DNA from: Pseudomonadota bacterium
Lineage (GTDB): Bacteria; Pseudomonadota; Alphaproteobacteria; Caulobacterales; Caulobacteraceae
NCBI GenBank assembly: GCA_019348195.1
Contig: JAHWJX010000015.1
Location: 1 to 46,606 of the forward strand
Direction: 5' to 3'
DNA: 46,606 bases
Shown here piece by piece: positions 9,053 through 17,487 of this stretch. The position numbers were made by a program, and so were the translations under genes. A model generated the notes under the pieces. It was not told where the DNA came from. It worked only from the letters and a program-made list of their open reading frames with translations, and searched no databases. How positions within the stretch are numbered: position 1 is the stretch's first letter; every line of letters begins with the position of its first letter.

Positions 9053-9243
9053 CGAACAGCCTTGATGTCACCGCGCGCGGGCGTCATGTGGGCGCGCTAG
9101 CCCGAACAGCCGGCAGAATAGCGACCCGGGGGCAGGCAGGCCAGAGCCGGCGCCCAAACGGGGGACAGGGTTGTGCGGCCCTGACAGCCGGGGTCGTCGC
9201 CGGCGCCAGCACTTGCGCACGTGATCGATGAGGAGAGTCAAGC

Positions 9244-9966
9244 ATGGACCCCAGTCAGGTGCCCGTCCTCATCAACTGCTTCAACCAGCCGACCTACCTG
9301 CGCATGATGCTGGACCAGTTGAGTCGGCTGGGCTGCAGGAATCTCGTCGTCGTCGACCAGGCGAGCACCTATCCGCCCCTCGTTCGGCTCCTGGCTGAGA
9401 TCGAGCGCGAGGTCACCGTAATCCGATTGCGGGACAACAACGGGCCCCATTGGCTGTTCACTAGCGGCTTCTCCTCGATGCTCCCGGAGTACTTCATCTA
9501 CACCGACCCGGACATCCAGTTCCCTGCGGACATGCCCCGGAGCCTGATTCGCGATCTCATGCGGGTCTCCAGGGCGGCCAGCGCCACCAAGGTCGGATTG
9601 GCTCTCGACATCTCCCGCCCCGAGAACATCAAAAGGGTCGGTCTTCCGATCGGAGAGTCGGTCTACACGATCCCCGAGTGGGAACGGCAGTTCTGGCGCC
9701 GGCCGATCCGGTTTCGCGGCTTCGAAGTCTACAAGGCCCCGGTGGACACCACCTTCGCGCTTTATCACCGGGCCCGGTTCGACGAGCACGTCCGGAACTT
9801 CAGGGCCGAGAACGTCTACTACTGCATGGACATGCCCGGCTCCTACCGGCTGGCTGGCCGGTATACTTCAATCCACCTGCCCTGGATGCTGGACGACCCC
9901 ATCCCCGAGGAAGAACTGGCGCACTATGTCGCCCACCGCAGGAACGTGCACGAATATCTGGGCTAG
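9244..9966 (+). CDS. glycosyltransferase, family 2-like
   Basis: This 240-residue protein has a GT-A style N-terminus: VPVLINCFNQPTYLRMML, then VVVDQAST as the first nucleotide-binding Asp. FIYTDPDIQFPADM follows, giving the DxD-type metal site (DPDI). The C-terminal half lacks membrane segments and ends in a charged helix. It should transfer a sugar from a nucleotide donor; donor and acceptor are unknown. GAGGAG about ten bases before the ATG supports the start. The stop codon overlaps the stop of the convergent methyltransferase (shared CTAG, 9963-9966). Context: one of four genes (8267-12119) that look dedicated to a surface polysaccharide or glycoprotein glycan. Confidence 0.8.
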   Translation: MDPSQVPVLINCFNQPTYLRMMLDQLSRLGCRNLVVVDQASTYPPLVRLLAEIEREVTVIRLRDNNGPHWLFTSGFSSMLPEYFIYTDPDIQFPADMPRSLIRDLMRVSRAASATKVGLALDISRPENIKRVGLPIGESVYTIPEWERQFWRRPIRFRGFEVYKAPVDTTFALYHRARFDEHVRNFRAENVYYCMDMPGSYRLAGRYTSIHLPWMLDDPIPEEELAHYVAHRRNVHEYLG

Positions 9967-10811
9967 GTCCTCTGCACGATCGCCACGGCCTGCCAGAACC
10001 GGTCCTGCTCGTCGAGGTAGCGCCGCAGCTTGCCCAGTCGACCGGCGGCGGAGGCGATGAACTCCGGACTCACCACCGTGTCGCCGTAAGCCTCCGGCGG
10101 GCGGTGCGGCCCACCGCCCGTGGGCAGATAGGTGGCGCCTCGCTCCGCCAGTTCCCGCCGTCGAGCTCCGAGGTCGCCCAGGTTAGCGGCCAACGCCCCG
10201 TGCCACCCCGTCTCGGGCGCCTCCGGATCAATGGCCGCTACGAAATCGAGGAACCGGGGCGGCTCCACCGTGAACACGATCAGCCCCCCTTTCGCGGTGA
10301 TCCGCAGCAGTTCTGCCAGCCAGGCCCGGAACAAAGCCTCGGGCAGGTGGGTGAACACGGAATAGGCCGTGACGAGCTTAAAGGCGCCGTCGCGGAAGGG
10401 CAGGGGCCGCCCGTTCTCGGCCGGCAAGTGATAGCCCGGCACCCCCGCTCGCGTGCAGAACTCCACCATGTCGGGATCGACGTCGACCCCGGCCATGTCG
10501 CCCCGCTCGAATTCGCGCAGGAAGAAGCGTCCGACCCGCCCCCAGCCGCAGCCGAAGTCCAGATAGCGGTTCGCCCGACAGCCTCGCGCCAGGCTCGCCA
10601 TGGCCGCCAGCGTGTAGCGGTGAAAGTTCCAGGCCTCCTGCAGCGCGTGCTCATAGGCCGACCCCACGAAGGCCTTCTGCAACGCTTCGTCTGGAAATCC
10701 CGGCCAGGTCCGCCCGTCCTGCACGGGCTCCGAGATCGATCGCTTCAGCCGCTCTAGCCAGGCCTCGTCGCTCAGTTCGCGGACGTCCGAGTGTTCAATC
10801 GCCGGAATCAT
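9963..10811 (-). CDS. class I SAM-dependent methyltransferase
   Basis: A methyltransferase of about 282 residues. NRYLDFGCGWGRVGRFFL is motif I, with the acidic end of strand 2 at MAGVDVDPDMVEFC. GAFKLVTAYSVFTHLPE is the post-I region, followed by LLRITAKGGLIVFTV. Such enzymes occur next to glycosyltransferases in polysaccharide clusters and often methylate sugars; the acceptor here is unknown. The frame remains open upstream to 10964, with other possible starts at 10898 and 10964. The ATG at 10811 is chosen because the protein becomes recognisable from there and the upstream extension is Arg/Ala-rich and low in quality. The start is therefore uncertain. Confidence 0.8.
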   Translation of the reverse strand: MIPAIEHSDVRELSDEAWLERLKRSISEPVQDGRTWPGFPDEALQKAFVGSAYEHALQEAWNFHRYTLAAMASLARGCRANRYLDFGCGWGRVGRFFLREFERGDMAGVDVDPDMVEFCTRAGVPGYHLPAENGRPLPFRDGAFKLVTAYSVFTHLPEALFRAWLAELLRITAKGGLIVFTVEPPRFLDFVAAIDPEAPETGWHGALAANLGDLGARRRELAERGATYLPTGGGPHRPPEAYGDTVVSPEFIASAAGRLGKLRRYLDEQDRFWQAVAIVQRT

Positions 10812-10988
10812 GCGGCGCTGTTTGACCCGCCGAGGGCGCCGCGTCCAGAAACTCTGCGGGGCTGGTCGCGCATCGAACCGGCTGGTCAGGCGCGCCATGG
10901 TGGCCGAACATGACCGACTTACCACCCCTTCAGCCGCAATCCGCTCCGGCCCCTGACCGGCCACGCCCCGGAGTCCGCTCCCCGAGGC

Positions 10989-12119
10989 CTAGGGCGCCTC
11001 GGCCGCCTCCAGGGCGGCGGACAGCCTGTCGCGGAACTCGATGGGATCGATGCGGAACCGCTGCAGGGAGCCCTCCAGGTGGAAGATCCGGGGCTGTCCG
11101 TCGTCGGGCAGCACATAGCCGACGTCCTGCCCGCGGAAGTTGGCGATGCGGGACTGAATGTCTCCGATCCAGTTCAACGCGACGACCTTGGCTCCACGGG
11201 GCGAGACCAGGGCGTTGTGCAAACCGGAGCCGAACTCCCCCGCGATCACGCGCGCACGGGCGAACACCCCCACCTGCTCGCGCCAGGGCAGGAATTCGGG
11301 CCGGACGATCTGGAAACCCGCCTCTTCGGCGATGGCCTCGATCTCGGACTGGTTGCTCATCTCCCGATAAGCGTAGGCGGTCCGCATCGCGGCGCGGCTG
11401 ACGAACAGGCGCGAACCGTCCGGGGACGGCGTCCTGGTCTGCGCATAGGCGTCCAGCGCCTCGCCGAACCAGGGGTGAAAGAGGTAATCGCGCTGCAGCA
11501 TTGGGGGTAAGAGCAGTCGCCGCACGGCCACCTTGTGCGTCGCAGGATCGTAGACGATCACCTCCTGTCCCGGCAGGACGTCTTCAATGACTTCGGCCAC
11601 GAAGACGGGGACATTGGACGGGATCAGGATCGGCGCGCGCACCCCTCGCTCGGCAAGCGCCCGGATGACGAACAGCTTGGGGAAGACCTCTGTCAGCCAG
11701 TGACCCCACATCAGATTGAAATGCACCAGCACAAAGGCGCACTCCAACTGCAGCGTCTTTCGCTTGAACCAGCCTGTCTCGAACGCCCAGGTCTGGGGCG
11801 CGACGTTCTCGTCCAGATAGGTCTTCACATAGCTAGGATAGGCGCCGGTGGCGTAGAGGTAGGCGCCGTTCCTGACCGCAATAGAGCCCCCGCCGCCAAC
11901 AAAGGCCCTGCGGATCACATGGAGGTCGGCGGGGGGCGCCTCGGCCTGGGCCCGGTGAGGCTCCTGCACGCGCTCAAGCGGGGAAGGCCAAAGCATGGGC
12001 CGCGGTGGAATCGGCTGGCCACCTTCGAACAGCCGCACCCGGGCGACCTCCCGTTTCCCGCGGAGCGCCTCCTCCAGATCCAGGAGTTCGCAATCGGAGA
12101 CGTCGATCGTTGCAGCCAA
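10989..12119 (-). CDS. GT61-family glycosyltransferase (DUF563)
   Basis: This 376-residue protein matches the DUF563/GT61 pattern. An HFNLMWGHWLTEVFPKLFVI segment in the middle is followed by RLFVSRAAMRTAYAYREMSN and then FARARVIAGEFGSGLHNALV with RGAKVVALNWIG. The last two are the hallmark C-terminal stretches of the family (normally I.xx.GAGL.N..F). GT61 enzymes add xylose, arabinose or GlcNAc in eukaryotes; bacterial members occur in capsule and exopolysaccharide clusters. The start is TTG, supported by a GAGG ribosome-binding site six bases ahead. The gene closes the putative glycan cluster; a gap of about 180 bases separates it from the methyltransferase downstream. Confidence 0.85.
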   Translation of the reverse strand: MAATIDVSDCELLDLEEALRGKREVARVRLFEGGQPIPPRPMLWPSPLERVQEPHRAQAEAPPADLHVIRRAFVGGGGSIAVRNGAYLYATGAYPSYVKTYLDENVAPQTWAFETGWFKRKTLQLECAFVLVHFNLMWGHWLTEVFPKLFVIRALAERGVRAPILIPSNVPVFVAEVIEDVLPGQEVIVYDPATHKVAVRRLLLPPMLQRDYLFHPWFGEALDAYAQTRTPSPDGSRLFVSRAAMRTAYAYREMSNQSEIEAIAEEAGFQIVRPEFLPWREQVGVFARARVIAGEFGSGLHNALVSPRGAKVVALNWIGDIQSRIANFRGQDVGYVLPDDGQPRIFHLEGSLQRFRIDPIEFRDRLSAALEAAEAP

Positions 12120-12189
12120 GCCCCACCTCGATGCCGACGCGCACCCGGGCTGCTAACAGCCGGGTCGCACGCCAACAACTAGGCGCCGG

Positions 12190-13056
12190 CTAGGGCGCCC
12201 CGTCCAGGAAGCTCGCCATGGCCGCCTGCGCCTCCGGCTCGGTCAGCATGGGCGCGTGGCCCACGTTCGGCACTTCGGCGTAGGCCATGGACGGCGCGGC
12301 CGCCTGCATTCGCCCGGCGATCTCCCCATCGATCAGGTCCGAGATCCCGCCCCGGATCAGCAGGGTGGGCCGCCCGGTCGCCAGCCCTGTGAAGATGGGC
12401 CACAGGTCGGGCGCAGGTCCGGTCGGCGCGGCCCGAAAGGGCGCGGTGATGTCGGGATCGTAGTCCAGTTCGAGCCCGCTCTCCGTCTCCCGGAAGATGC
12501 GCCGGGCGAAGGCCGACCAGTGCTCCGGCGGCGCACCCGGAAAGGCCACGCCGTTGATGCTGGCCGCGAACTCGGCCGCCTCCCTCCAGTTCCCGATCGG
12601 CTTCTGGTCTCCGACATAGCCCAGGATGCGGCTCAGTCCGACGGGCGACAGCTCCGGCCCGATGTCGTTCAGCACCGCGCCCGCCACCGCCAGCGGGTTC
12701 ATGGCCGACAGGGCCATGGTGATCAGCCCCCCCATGGAGGTGCCCACGAACACCGCCCGCCCGAGTCCGGCCTGCATCATCAGGCTGACCACATCGCCCG
12801 CATAGACGGCCGGCTGGTAGTTCTGCGGGTTTGGGTCCCGGTCCGACCGCCCTCGCCCGCGCACGTCCACGGCCAGCACCCGGCGACCTCGCGCCGCGAT
12901 CCACGGCGCCACCGCCTCGAAATCGCGGGAATTCCGCGTCAGTCCGTGAATGCAGATCACGGGCAGTTTCGCCGGCCCAGCCGCCCCGGCGTAGTCCCGC
13001 GTGTACAGCGTCAAACCGTCGGCGGAGATCCAGGTTCGGTCGGCGTAATCGGTCAT
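12190..13056 (-). CDS. alpha/beta-fold hydrolase
   Basis: This 288-residue hydrolase has the oxyanion-hole HG in ICIHGLTRNSRDF and the nucleophile elbow GTSMGG with Ser107. The catalytic His lies near the C-terminus in NVGHAPML. The Asp should follow LLIRGGISDLI. RVLAVDVRGRGRSDRD is the typical strand-4 region of the epoxide-hydrolase/haloperoxidase-like branch. The substrate cannot be inferred. The ATG at 13056 begins just before the conserved region. The gene lies 77 bases downstream of rimO on the same strand; that gap contains two GC-rich inverted repeats, so it may be partly uncoupled from rimO. Confidence 0.9.
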   Translation of the reverse strand: MTDYADRTWISADGLTLYTRDYAGAAGPAKLPVICIHGLTRNSRDFEAVAPWIAARGRRVLAVDVRGRGRSDRDPNPQNYQPAVYAGDVVSLMMQAGLGRAVFVGTSMGGLITMALSAMNPLAVAGAVLNDIGPELSPVGLSRILGYVGDQKPIGNWREAAEFAASINGVAFPGAPPEHWSAFARRIFRETESGLELDYDPDITAPFRAAPTGPAPDLWPIFTGLATGRPTLLIRGGISDLIDGEIAGRMQAAAPSMAYAEVPNVGHAPMLTEPEAQAAMASFLDGAP

Positions 13057-13079
13057 GGCGGTCGTTTGCCGCAAGTTCA

Positions 13080-13127
13080 GCCCCGCCGGAAGGGGCGCAC
13101 GCCAGAGAACTCCCCTGTGATCGGGAG
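13080..13127 (-). other. two inverted repeats between rimO and the hydrolase gene
   Basis: GCCCC/GGGGC (13080-13084 with 13092-13096) and CTCCC/GGGAG (13110-13114 with 13123-13127) could form short hairpins in the transcript leaving rimO. Neither is followed by a T-run, so a simple intrinsic terminator is not supported. In such GC-rich DNA short inverted repeats are common by chance. Confidence 0.2.
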
Positions 13128-13133
13128 AGGAGC

Positions 13134-14516
13134 TTACGACCGGGCGATCACCCGATGCAGCCGCCGCGGAGGCGCGTTCAAGCCCGAGCTCACGGAGGCG
13201 GGGAGGGCGGCGTGCAGGTCGTAGGCGTCCGTTCGCTCCACCCGGACCTCGGCGAAATCGCCCGCCTTCAGCGACCGCGCGTTCCGCACATACACGTGCC
13301 CGTCGATCTCCGGCGCGTCCGCCACTGAGCGCGCCACCGCCGTCCCGTCGGCCCGCACGCTGTCCACCAACACCCGCACCCTCTTTCCCACCTTGGCGCG
13401 CAGCTTCTCCCGGCTGATCGCGCCCGCACGCGCCATGAACCGATCCCAGCGGTCCTGCTTCACCTCTTCCGGCACATGGTCCGGCAGATCCCGCGCAGGC
13501 GCCCCCTGCACGTTCTCGTACTTGAAGGCTCCCACCCGATCGAGCTGCGCCTCCTCCAGCCATTGGAGCAGGTAATCGAAGTCCGCCTCCGTCTCTCCCG
13601 GGAAGCCCACGACGAAGGTGCTCCGCAGCACGATCTCCGGAGCGATCTCGCGCCAGCGTCGGATACGCTGCAGCATCTTGGTCTGGTTCCCCGGCCGTTT
13701 CATCGCCCTAAGCACCGAGGGGCTCGCGTGCTGGAAGGGGATGTCCAGGTAGGGCAGGATCTTACCCTCCGCCATGAGGGGTATGACCGTGTCGACCGAT
13801 GGATAGGGGTAGACATAGTGCAGCCGCACCCAGACCCCGAGCTCGCCCAACCCGGCCGCCAGCCCCGTCATGTCGCCGCGCCATTCCCGGCCGCGCCACA
13901 CCCCTTCCTCGTACCGGAGGTCCAGTCCGTAGGCGGAGGTGTCCTGGCTCACCACCAAGAGCTCCTTGACCCCTGCTTCCACCAGCGCTTCCGCCTCGCG
14001 CAGCACCTGGCCCACCGGACGCGAGGCCAGATCGCCCCGCATCTGCGGGATGATGCAGAAGCTGCACCGATGATTGCAGCCCTCCGAAATCTTCAGATAG
14101 GCGTAGTGGGGGGGCGTAAGCTTCACCCCGTGCTCCGCCCAGGGCTCCACCGAGATCGAGGGCGGCGGAGGCGTGGACCGACGCACCGCCTCCATCACCT
14201 CCTCATAGCGAGCCGGCCCCGTGACCGATTCCACGGTGGGAAAGCGCGCCCGGATCAGGTCGGCCTCGGCGCCCAGGCACCCCGTGACGATCACGCGGCC
14301 GTTTTTGGCCACCGCCTCGCCGATGGCCTCCAGGCTCTCCTCCCGCGCCGAATCGAGAAAGCCGCAGGTGTTGACCACCACCGCGTCGGCGCCCTCGTGC
14401 GTCTCCGAGGTGGCGTAGCCCTCGCCGCGCAGCCGCGTCAGGATCCGTTCGCTGTCCACCAGCGCCTTTGGACAACCCAGGCTGACGAAGCCGATCTTGG
14501 GGGGCAGGACGCTCAT
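13134..14516 (-). CDS. rimO: ribosomal protein S12 methylthiotransferase RimO
   Basis: RimO is a radical-SAM enzyme with two iron-sulfur clusters that adds a methylthio group to an aspartate of ribosomal protein S12. The N-terminal UPF0004 domain carries the second-cluster cysteines C15 (SLGCPK), C51 (VNTCGF) and C80 (VTGCLG). The radical-SAM cluster is CNHRCSFC (C147, C151, C154). [20 protein letters not shown] is the family-typical continuation. The C-terminal TRAM domain follows from about residue 385. Length (460) is close to the family norm (about 440-450). RimO rather than MiaB is chosen because of the [12 protein letters not shown] start. GCTACATG lies 8 bases before the ATG as a possible -10 element. 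Confidence 0.95.
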   Translation of the reverse strand: MSVLPPKIGFVSLGCPKALVDSERILTRLRGEGYATSETHEGADAVVVNTCGFLDSAREESLEAIGEAVAKNGRVIVTGCLGAEADLIRARFPTVESVTGPARYEEVMEAVRRSTPPPPSISVEPWAEHGVKLTPPHYAYLKISEGCNHRCSFCIIPQMRGDLASRPVGQVLREAEALVEAGVKELLVVSQDTSAYGLDLRYEEGVWRGREWRGDMTGLAAGLGELGVWVRLHYVYPYPSVDTVIPLMAEGKILPYLDIPFQHASPSVLRAMKRPGNQTKMLQRIRRWREIAPEIVLRSTFVVGFPGETEADFDYLLQWLEEAQLDRVGAFKYENVQGAPARDLPDHVPEEVKQDRWDRFMARAGAISREKLRAKVGKRVRVLVDSVRADGTAVARSVADAPEIDGHVYVRNARSLKAGDFAEVRVERTDAYDLHAALPASVSSGLNAPPRRLHRVIARS

Positions 14517-14574
14517 TGGCCGACCATGTAGCTCGGCGCGCCCCTCCGCGGGAGGCCCGCTCTTGTCGCGCCCG

Positions 14575-15228
14575 TCAGTCTGCGGCGAAGCAGTAGAACA
14601 GGCCGTCGCCGCCTGAGCTCTGCAGGTTGGCCTGGCTGCAGCCGCGCGAGCCGTGCGCGGAGTTCCAGGAGGTGGGGTCCGGCCCGCCGCCCTGCCGGTC
14701 GTGATGGCCCACCTGAGCGCTGCCCTCGGCGTTGCTGGTCCAGTTGCGGCAGGTCTTGTCCTCCGGGCCGGCGAAGGCGGCGCCGTCCGCCTGCGATCCT
14801 GTCAGGATGTCGTGCCGGTTCGGGGTGTCCCCGCGGCCGTTCACCACCTCTCCGCGTTCGTTCAGCGAGGCGGCCTTGGACAGCTGGGCGCCGGGTCCGT
14901 GCAGATCGGCCACGCCCTGGGCCACCACGACGCCCGCGGCGTTGGTCCAGGGCCCGGCGCCGATGCGGTCGCGCGCGTTCACCGCCGGCCTACCCGCAGC
15001 TCGGCCCGTGCTGAGGTAGGCGCGCCAGGTGCGCCCACCGGCGCCCACGGCCTGGGCCAAGGCCTGGCAATGCCGGTCGGCGCCGGCCAGCCCGCCTAAG
15101 GCGGCGCCGTCGCCCACCCCCGTGCTGGTGATGAAGAACCCAAGGCGGGGCTTCTGCGGTTCCGGAGCGGGAGCCGGAGCGCACGCCGTCAAAGCCAGAA
15201 CGAGTGCAGCGGCCGCTGCTTTGATCAT
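14575..15228 (-). CDS. secreted lectin-like lipoprotein (DUF1554-like)
   Basis: This 217-residue protein has a lipoprotein signal peptide ending in LTAC, then a Pro/Ala linker. The mature domain contains [20 protein letters not shown], an HCQALA segment and WRAYLS. It ends with [33 protein letters not shown]. The four or so cysteines and the Trp-Asn-Ser-rich C-terminal half resemble the C-type-lectin-like DUF1554 fold found in secreted bacterial proteins. Ligand and role are unknown. The start at 15228 is preferred over the ATG six bases earlier because a GAGG lies six bases ahead of it. It is divergent from nadE across 166 bases that include a 10-bp tandem repeat. Confidence 0.65.
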   Translation of the reverse strand: MIKAAAAALVLALTACAPAPAPEPQKPRLGFFITSTGVGDGAALGGLAGADRHCQALAQAVGAGGRTWRAYLSTGRAAGRPAVNARDRIGAGPWTNAAGVVVAQGVADLHGPGAQLSKAASLNERGEVVNGRGDTPNRHDILTGSQADGAAFAGPEDKTCRNWTSNAEGSAQVGHHDRQGGGPDPTSWNSAHGSRGCSQANLQSSGGDGLFYCFAAD

Positions 15229-15310
15229 GCTCATCCTCACTGTCGTCCCCGGTCTTCGCAAGAGCCCGCCCCTTGTCGACCTCGCACCGGCCGAGATCAA
15301 GCGGCCCGCC

Positions 15311-15349
15311 ACGTCGGCCCACGTCGGCCCACGTCGACCCAGGTCGGCT
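15311..15349. repeat. 10-bp tandem repeat (ACGTCGGCCC, about four degenerate copies)
   Basis: Two perfect copies of ACGTCGGCCC are followed by ACGTCGACCC and AGGTCGGCT. The period is one helical turn, and the array sits in the 166-base gap between the divergent lipoprotein and nadE starts, 46 bases or more from nadE. It could be a slipped-strand expansion or an array of same-face protein sites. Confidence 0.7.
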
Positions 15350-15381
15350 GTGGACCGGCTCGCGTAGCCTCCCCGGCCCGA

Positions 15382-15388
15382 CTATAGC
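15382..15388 (+). promoter_or_regulatory. candidate -10 element (CTATAGC) for a leaderless nadE transcript
   Basis: CTATAGC matches six of seven positions of the CTANAWC core and ends exactly 6 nt before the nadE ATG, the same geometry as at 260-266. There is no Shine-Dalgarno before the ATG. The -35 region is not recognisable. Confidence 0.35.
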
Positions 15389-15394
15389 TCCGCC

Positions 15395-17467
15395 ATGGCC
15401 GAGCGCTCCTTCTTCTCCCCCTACGCCCACGACATGGTCCGCGTGGGCGTCTGCGTTCCGCGCATCGAGCCGGCGGACCCGGTGTTCAACACCGACCGCA
15501 CGCTGGAGCTCATGCGCCGCGGCCACGAGCAGTCGATTGCGCTGCTCGCCTTTCCCGAGCTGGGCCTGAGCGCCTACGCCATCGACGACCTGCTGCTGCA
15601 GGACGCGTTGCTCGAGGCCGTGCACCAAGCCGTCGCTCGCATCGTCGAGGCCAGCCGGAGCCTTTTTCCCACAGTGGTCGTAGGCGCCCCGCTCGCGGAC
15701 GGCGGCCGCCTCTACAACTGCGCCGTGGTGATCGCGAAGGGCCGGATCCTGGGCGTGGTCCCCAAGATCTATCTCCCCAACTACCGCGAGTTCTATGAGC
15801 GTCGCTGGTTCACCTCCGGGGCCGAGGTCTATGGCCGCGAGATCGAAGCGGGCGGCCAGATCGTCCCCTTCGGCCGCGACCTCCTGTTCAAGGCCGTCGC
15901 TCCGCCAAAAACGTCCGGAGGCTTCACCTTTCACGTCGAGATTTGCGAGGACTTCTGGGTGGCCGCCCCGCCCAGCACGCTCGGCGCGCTCGCTGGGGCG
16001 GAGGTTCTGCTCAACCTTTCCGCCAGCAACGTCGTCGTGGGCAAGGTCGACGACCGCCGCATGCTGTGCGCTTCGCAATCCTTCCGCGCCACGGCCGCCT
16101 ACGCCTATTCCGCCTCCGGGCCGGGCGAAAGCACGACCGACTTGGCCTGGGATGGTCACGCGGCCATCTACGAGATCGGCGGCCTGCTTACCGAGACCAA
16201 GCGGTTCATGCCGGACAGCACCCTGTGCTACGCCGACGTGGACATCGGCCGCATCCGTCAGGAGCGGCTGCGCACCGGCTCCATCGCCGACGCCCAGGTT
16301 GAGCACGTCCGCCGCAACGAACCATTCCGGACGATCCCGTTCGACTACCATCCGCCGGAGGGCGCGCTTGAGCTCGCCCGCAAGCTCGAGCGCTTTCCCT
16401 ACGTTCCCTCCGACCCCGCCAAGCTGGAGGAGAACTGCTGGGAGGCCTACCACATCCAGGTGCAGGGCCTGGCCGAACGCCTCAAGGCCACCGGGATCAG
16501 ACAGCTGGTGATCGGCGTCTCCGGCGGGCTGGACTCGACCCAGGCCCTCATCGTGGCGGCCAAGGCCGTGGACGCGCTCAACCTCCCCCGCACCAACATC
16601 CTGGGTTTCACCATGCCGGGTTTCGCCACCGGCGAGACCAGCAAGGGCCGGGCCTGGCGCCTGATGCAGGCCATGGGGATCACCGCCGCCGAGATCGACA
16701 TCAAGCCGGCCGCCCTGCAGTTCCTGGCCGATCTCGGCCATCCCTTCGCCGAAGGGGAACCCGTCCACGACGTCACCTTCGAGAATGTGCAGGCGGGCCT
16801 GCGGACCGACTACCTGTTCCGCCTAGCAAACCAGAACCGCGCCCTGGTGGTCGGCACCGGTGATCTGTCCGAGTTGGCGCTGGGCTGGTGCACCTACGGC
16901 GTGGGCGACCAGATGAGCCATTACAACGTCAACGGGGGCGTCTCGAAGACCCTGATCCAGCACCTGATCCGCTACGTGGCCGGTTCCGGCGAGCTCGACG
17001 CCGACACCTGCGAGCTCCTGCGCGAGATCGTGGGCGCCGAAATCTCCCCTGAACTAGTCCCAGGCGAAGCCGCCCAGTCCACCGAGGCGGTCGTGGGTCC
17101 CTACGCTCTGCAGGACTTCAACCTTTACCAGCTCACCCGCTACGGCTTTCGCCCCAGCAAGATCGCCTATCTCGCCTGGAACGCCTGGCATGACCCCGCC
17201 AAGGGCGCTTGGCCGCCGGGGCTGACGGAGGAGGCCAAGCACGCCTACGATCTCCCGGAGATCAAGCGCTGGCTGGAGGTCTTCATCCGCCGCTTCTTCG
17301 CCAACCAGTTCAAGCGCTCCGCCCTGCCCAACGGTCCCAAGATCAGCAGTGGCGGCAGCCTCTCTCCCCGAGGGGACTGGCGCATGCCGTCGGACGCAAG
17401 CGCCCGAGTATGGCTCGACGAGCTGGCCACCGTGCCTGGGCGGGCGCCGCCGGCCGCGGGCGGCTGA
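15395..17467 (+). CDS. nadE: glutamine-dependent NAD+ synthetase
   Basis: This 690-residue two-domain enzyme makes NAD+ from nicotinic acid adenine dinucleotide with glutamine as nitrogen donor. The N-terminal nitrilase-type glutaminase has its triad at Glu55 ([15 protein letters not shown]), Lys124 ([12 protein letters not shown]) and Cys184 (EICEDFWV). The C-terminal synthetase has the ATP pyrophosphatase P-loop GVSGGLDST near residue 375 and [20 protein letters not shown] further on. The length is that of the long NadE form shared with actinobacteria. The C-terminal tail after [21 protein letters not shown], which is strongly conserved, is short and normal. It is divergent from the lectin-like lipoprotein and converges on a histidine kinase gene 20 bases away. 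Confidence 0.96.
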   Translation: MAERSFFSPYAHDMVRVGVCVPRIEPADPVFNTDRTLELMRRGHEQSIALLAFPELGLSAYAIDDLLLQDALLEAVHQAVARIVEASRSLFPTVVVGAPLADGGRLYNCAVVIAKGRILGVVPKIYLPNYREFYERRWFTSGAEVYGREIEAGGQIVPFGRDLLFKAVAPPKTSGGFTFHVEICEDFWVAAPPSTLGALAGAEVLLNLSASNVVVGKVDDRRMLCASQSFRATAAYAYSASGPGESTTDLAWDGHAAIYEIGGLLTETKRFMPDSTLCYADVDIGRIRQERLRTGSIADAQVEHVRRNEPFRTIPFDYHPPEGALELARKLERFPYVPSDPAKLEENCWEAYHIQVQGLAERLKATGIRQLVIGVSGGLDSTQALIVAAKAVDALNLPRTNILGFTMPGFATGETSKGRAWRLMQAMGITAAEIDIKPAALQFLADLGHPFAEGEPVHDVTFENVQAGLRTDYLFRLANQNRALVVGTGDLSELALGWCTYGVGDQMSHYNVNGGVSKTLIQHLIRYVAGSGELDADTCELLREIVGAEISPELVPGEAAQSTEAVVGPYALQDFNLYQLTRYGFRPSKIAYLAWNAWHDPAKGAWPPGLTEEAKHAYDLPEIKRWLEVFIRRFFANQFKRSALPNGPKISSGGSLSPRGDWRMPSDASARVWLDELATVPGRAPPAAGG

Positions 17468-17487
17468 CCGCCGATCCAACGCGGTGT

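Noticed and set aside
14990-16768. 592-codon open frame antisense to nadE
   Set aside because: No family resemblance; it mirrors the third-position GC of nadE.
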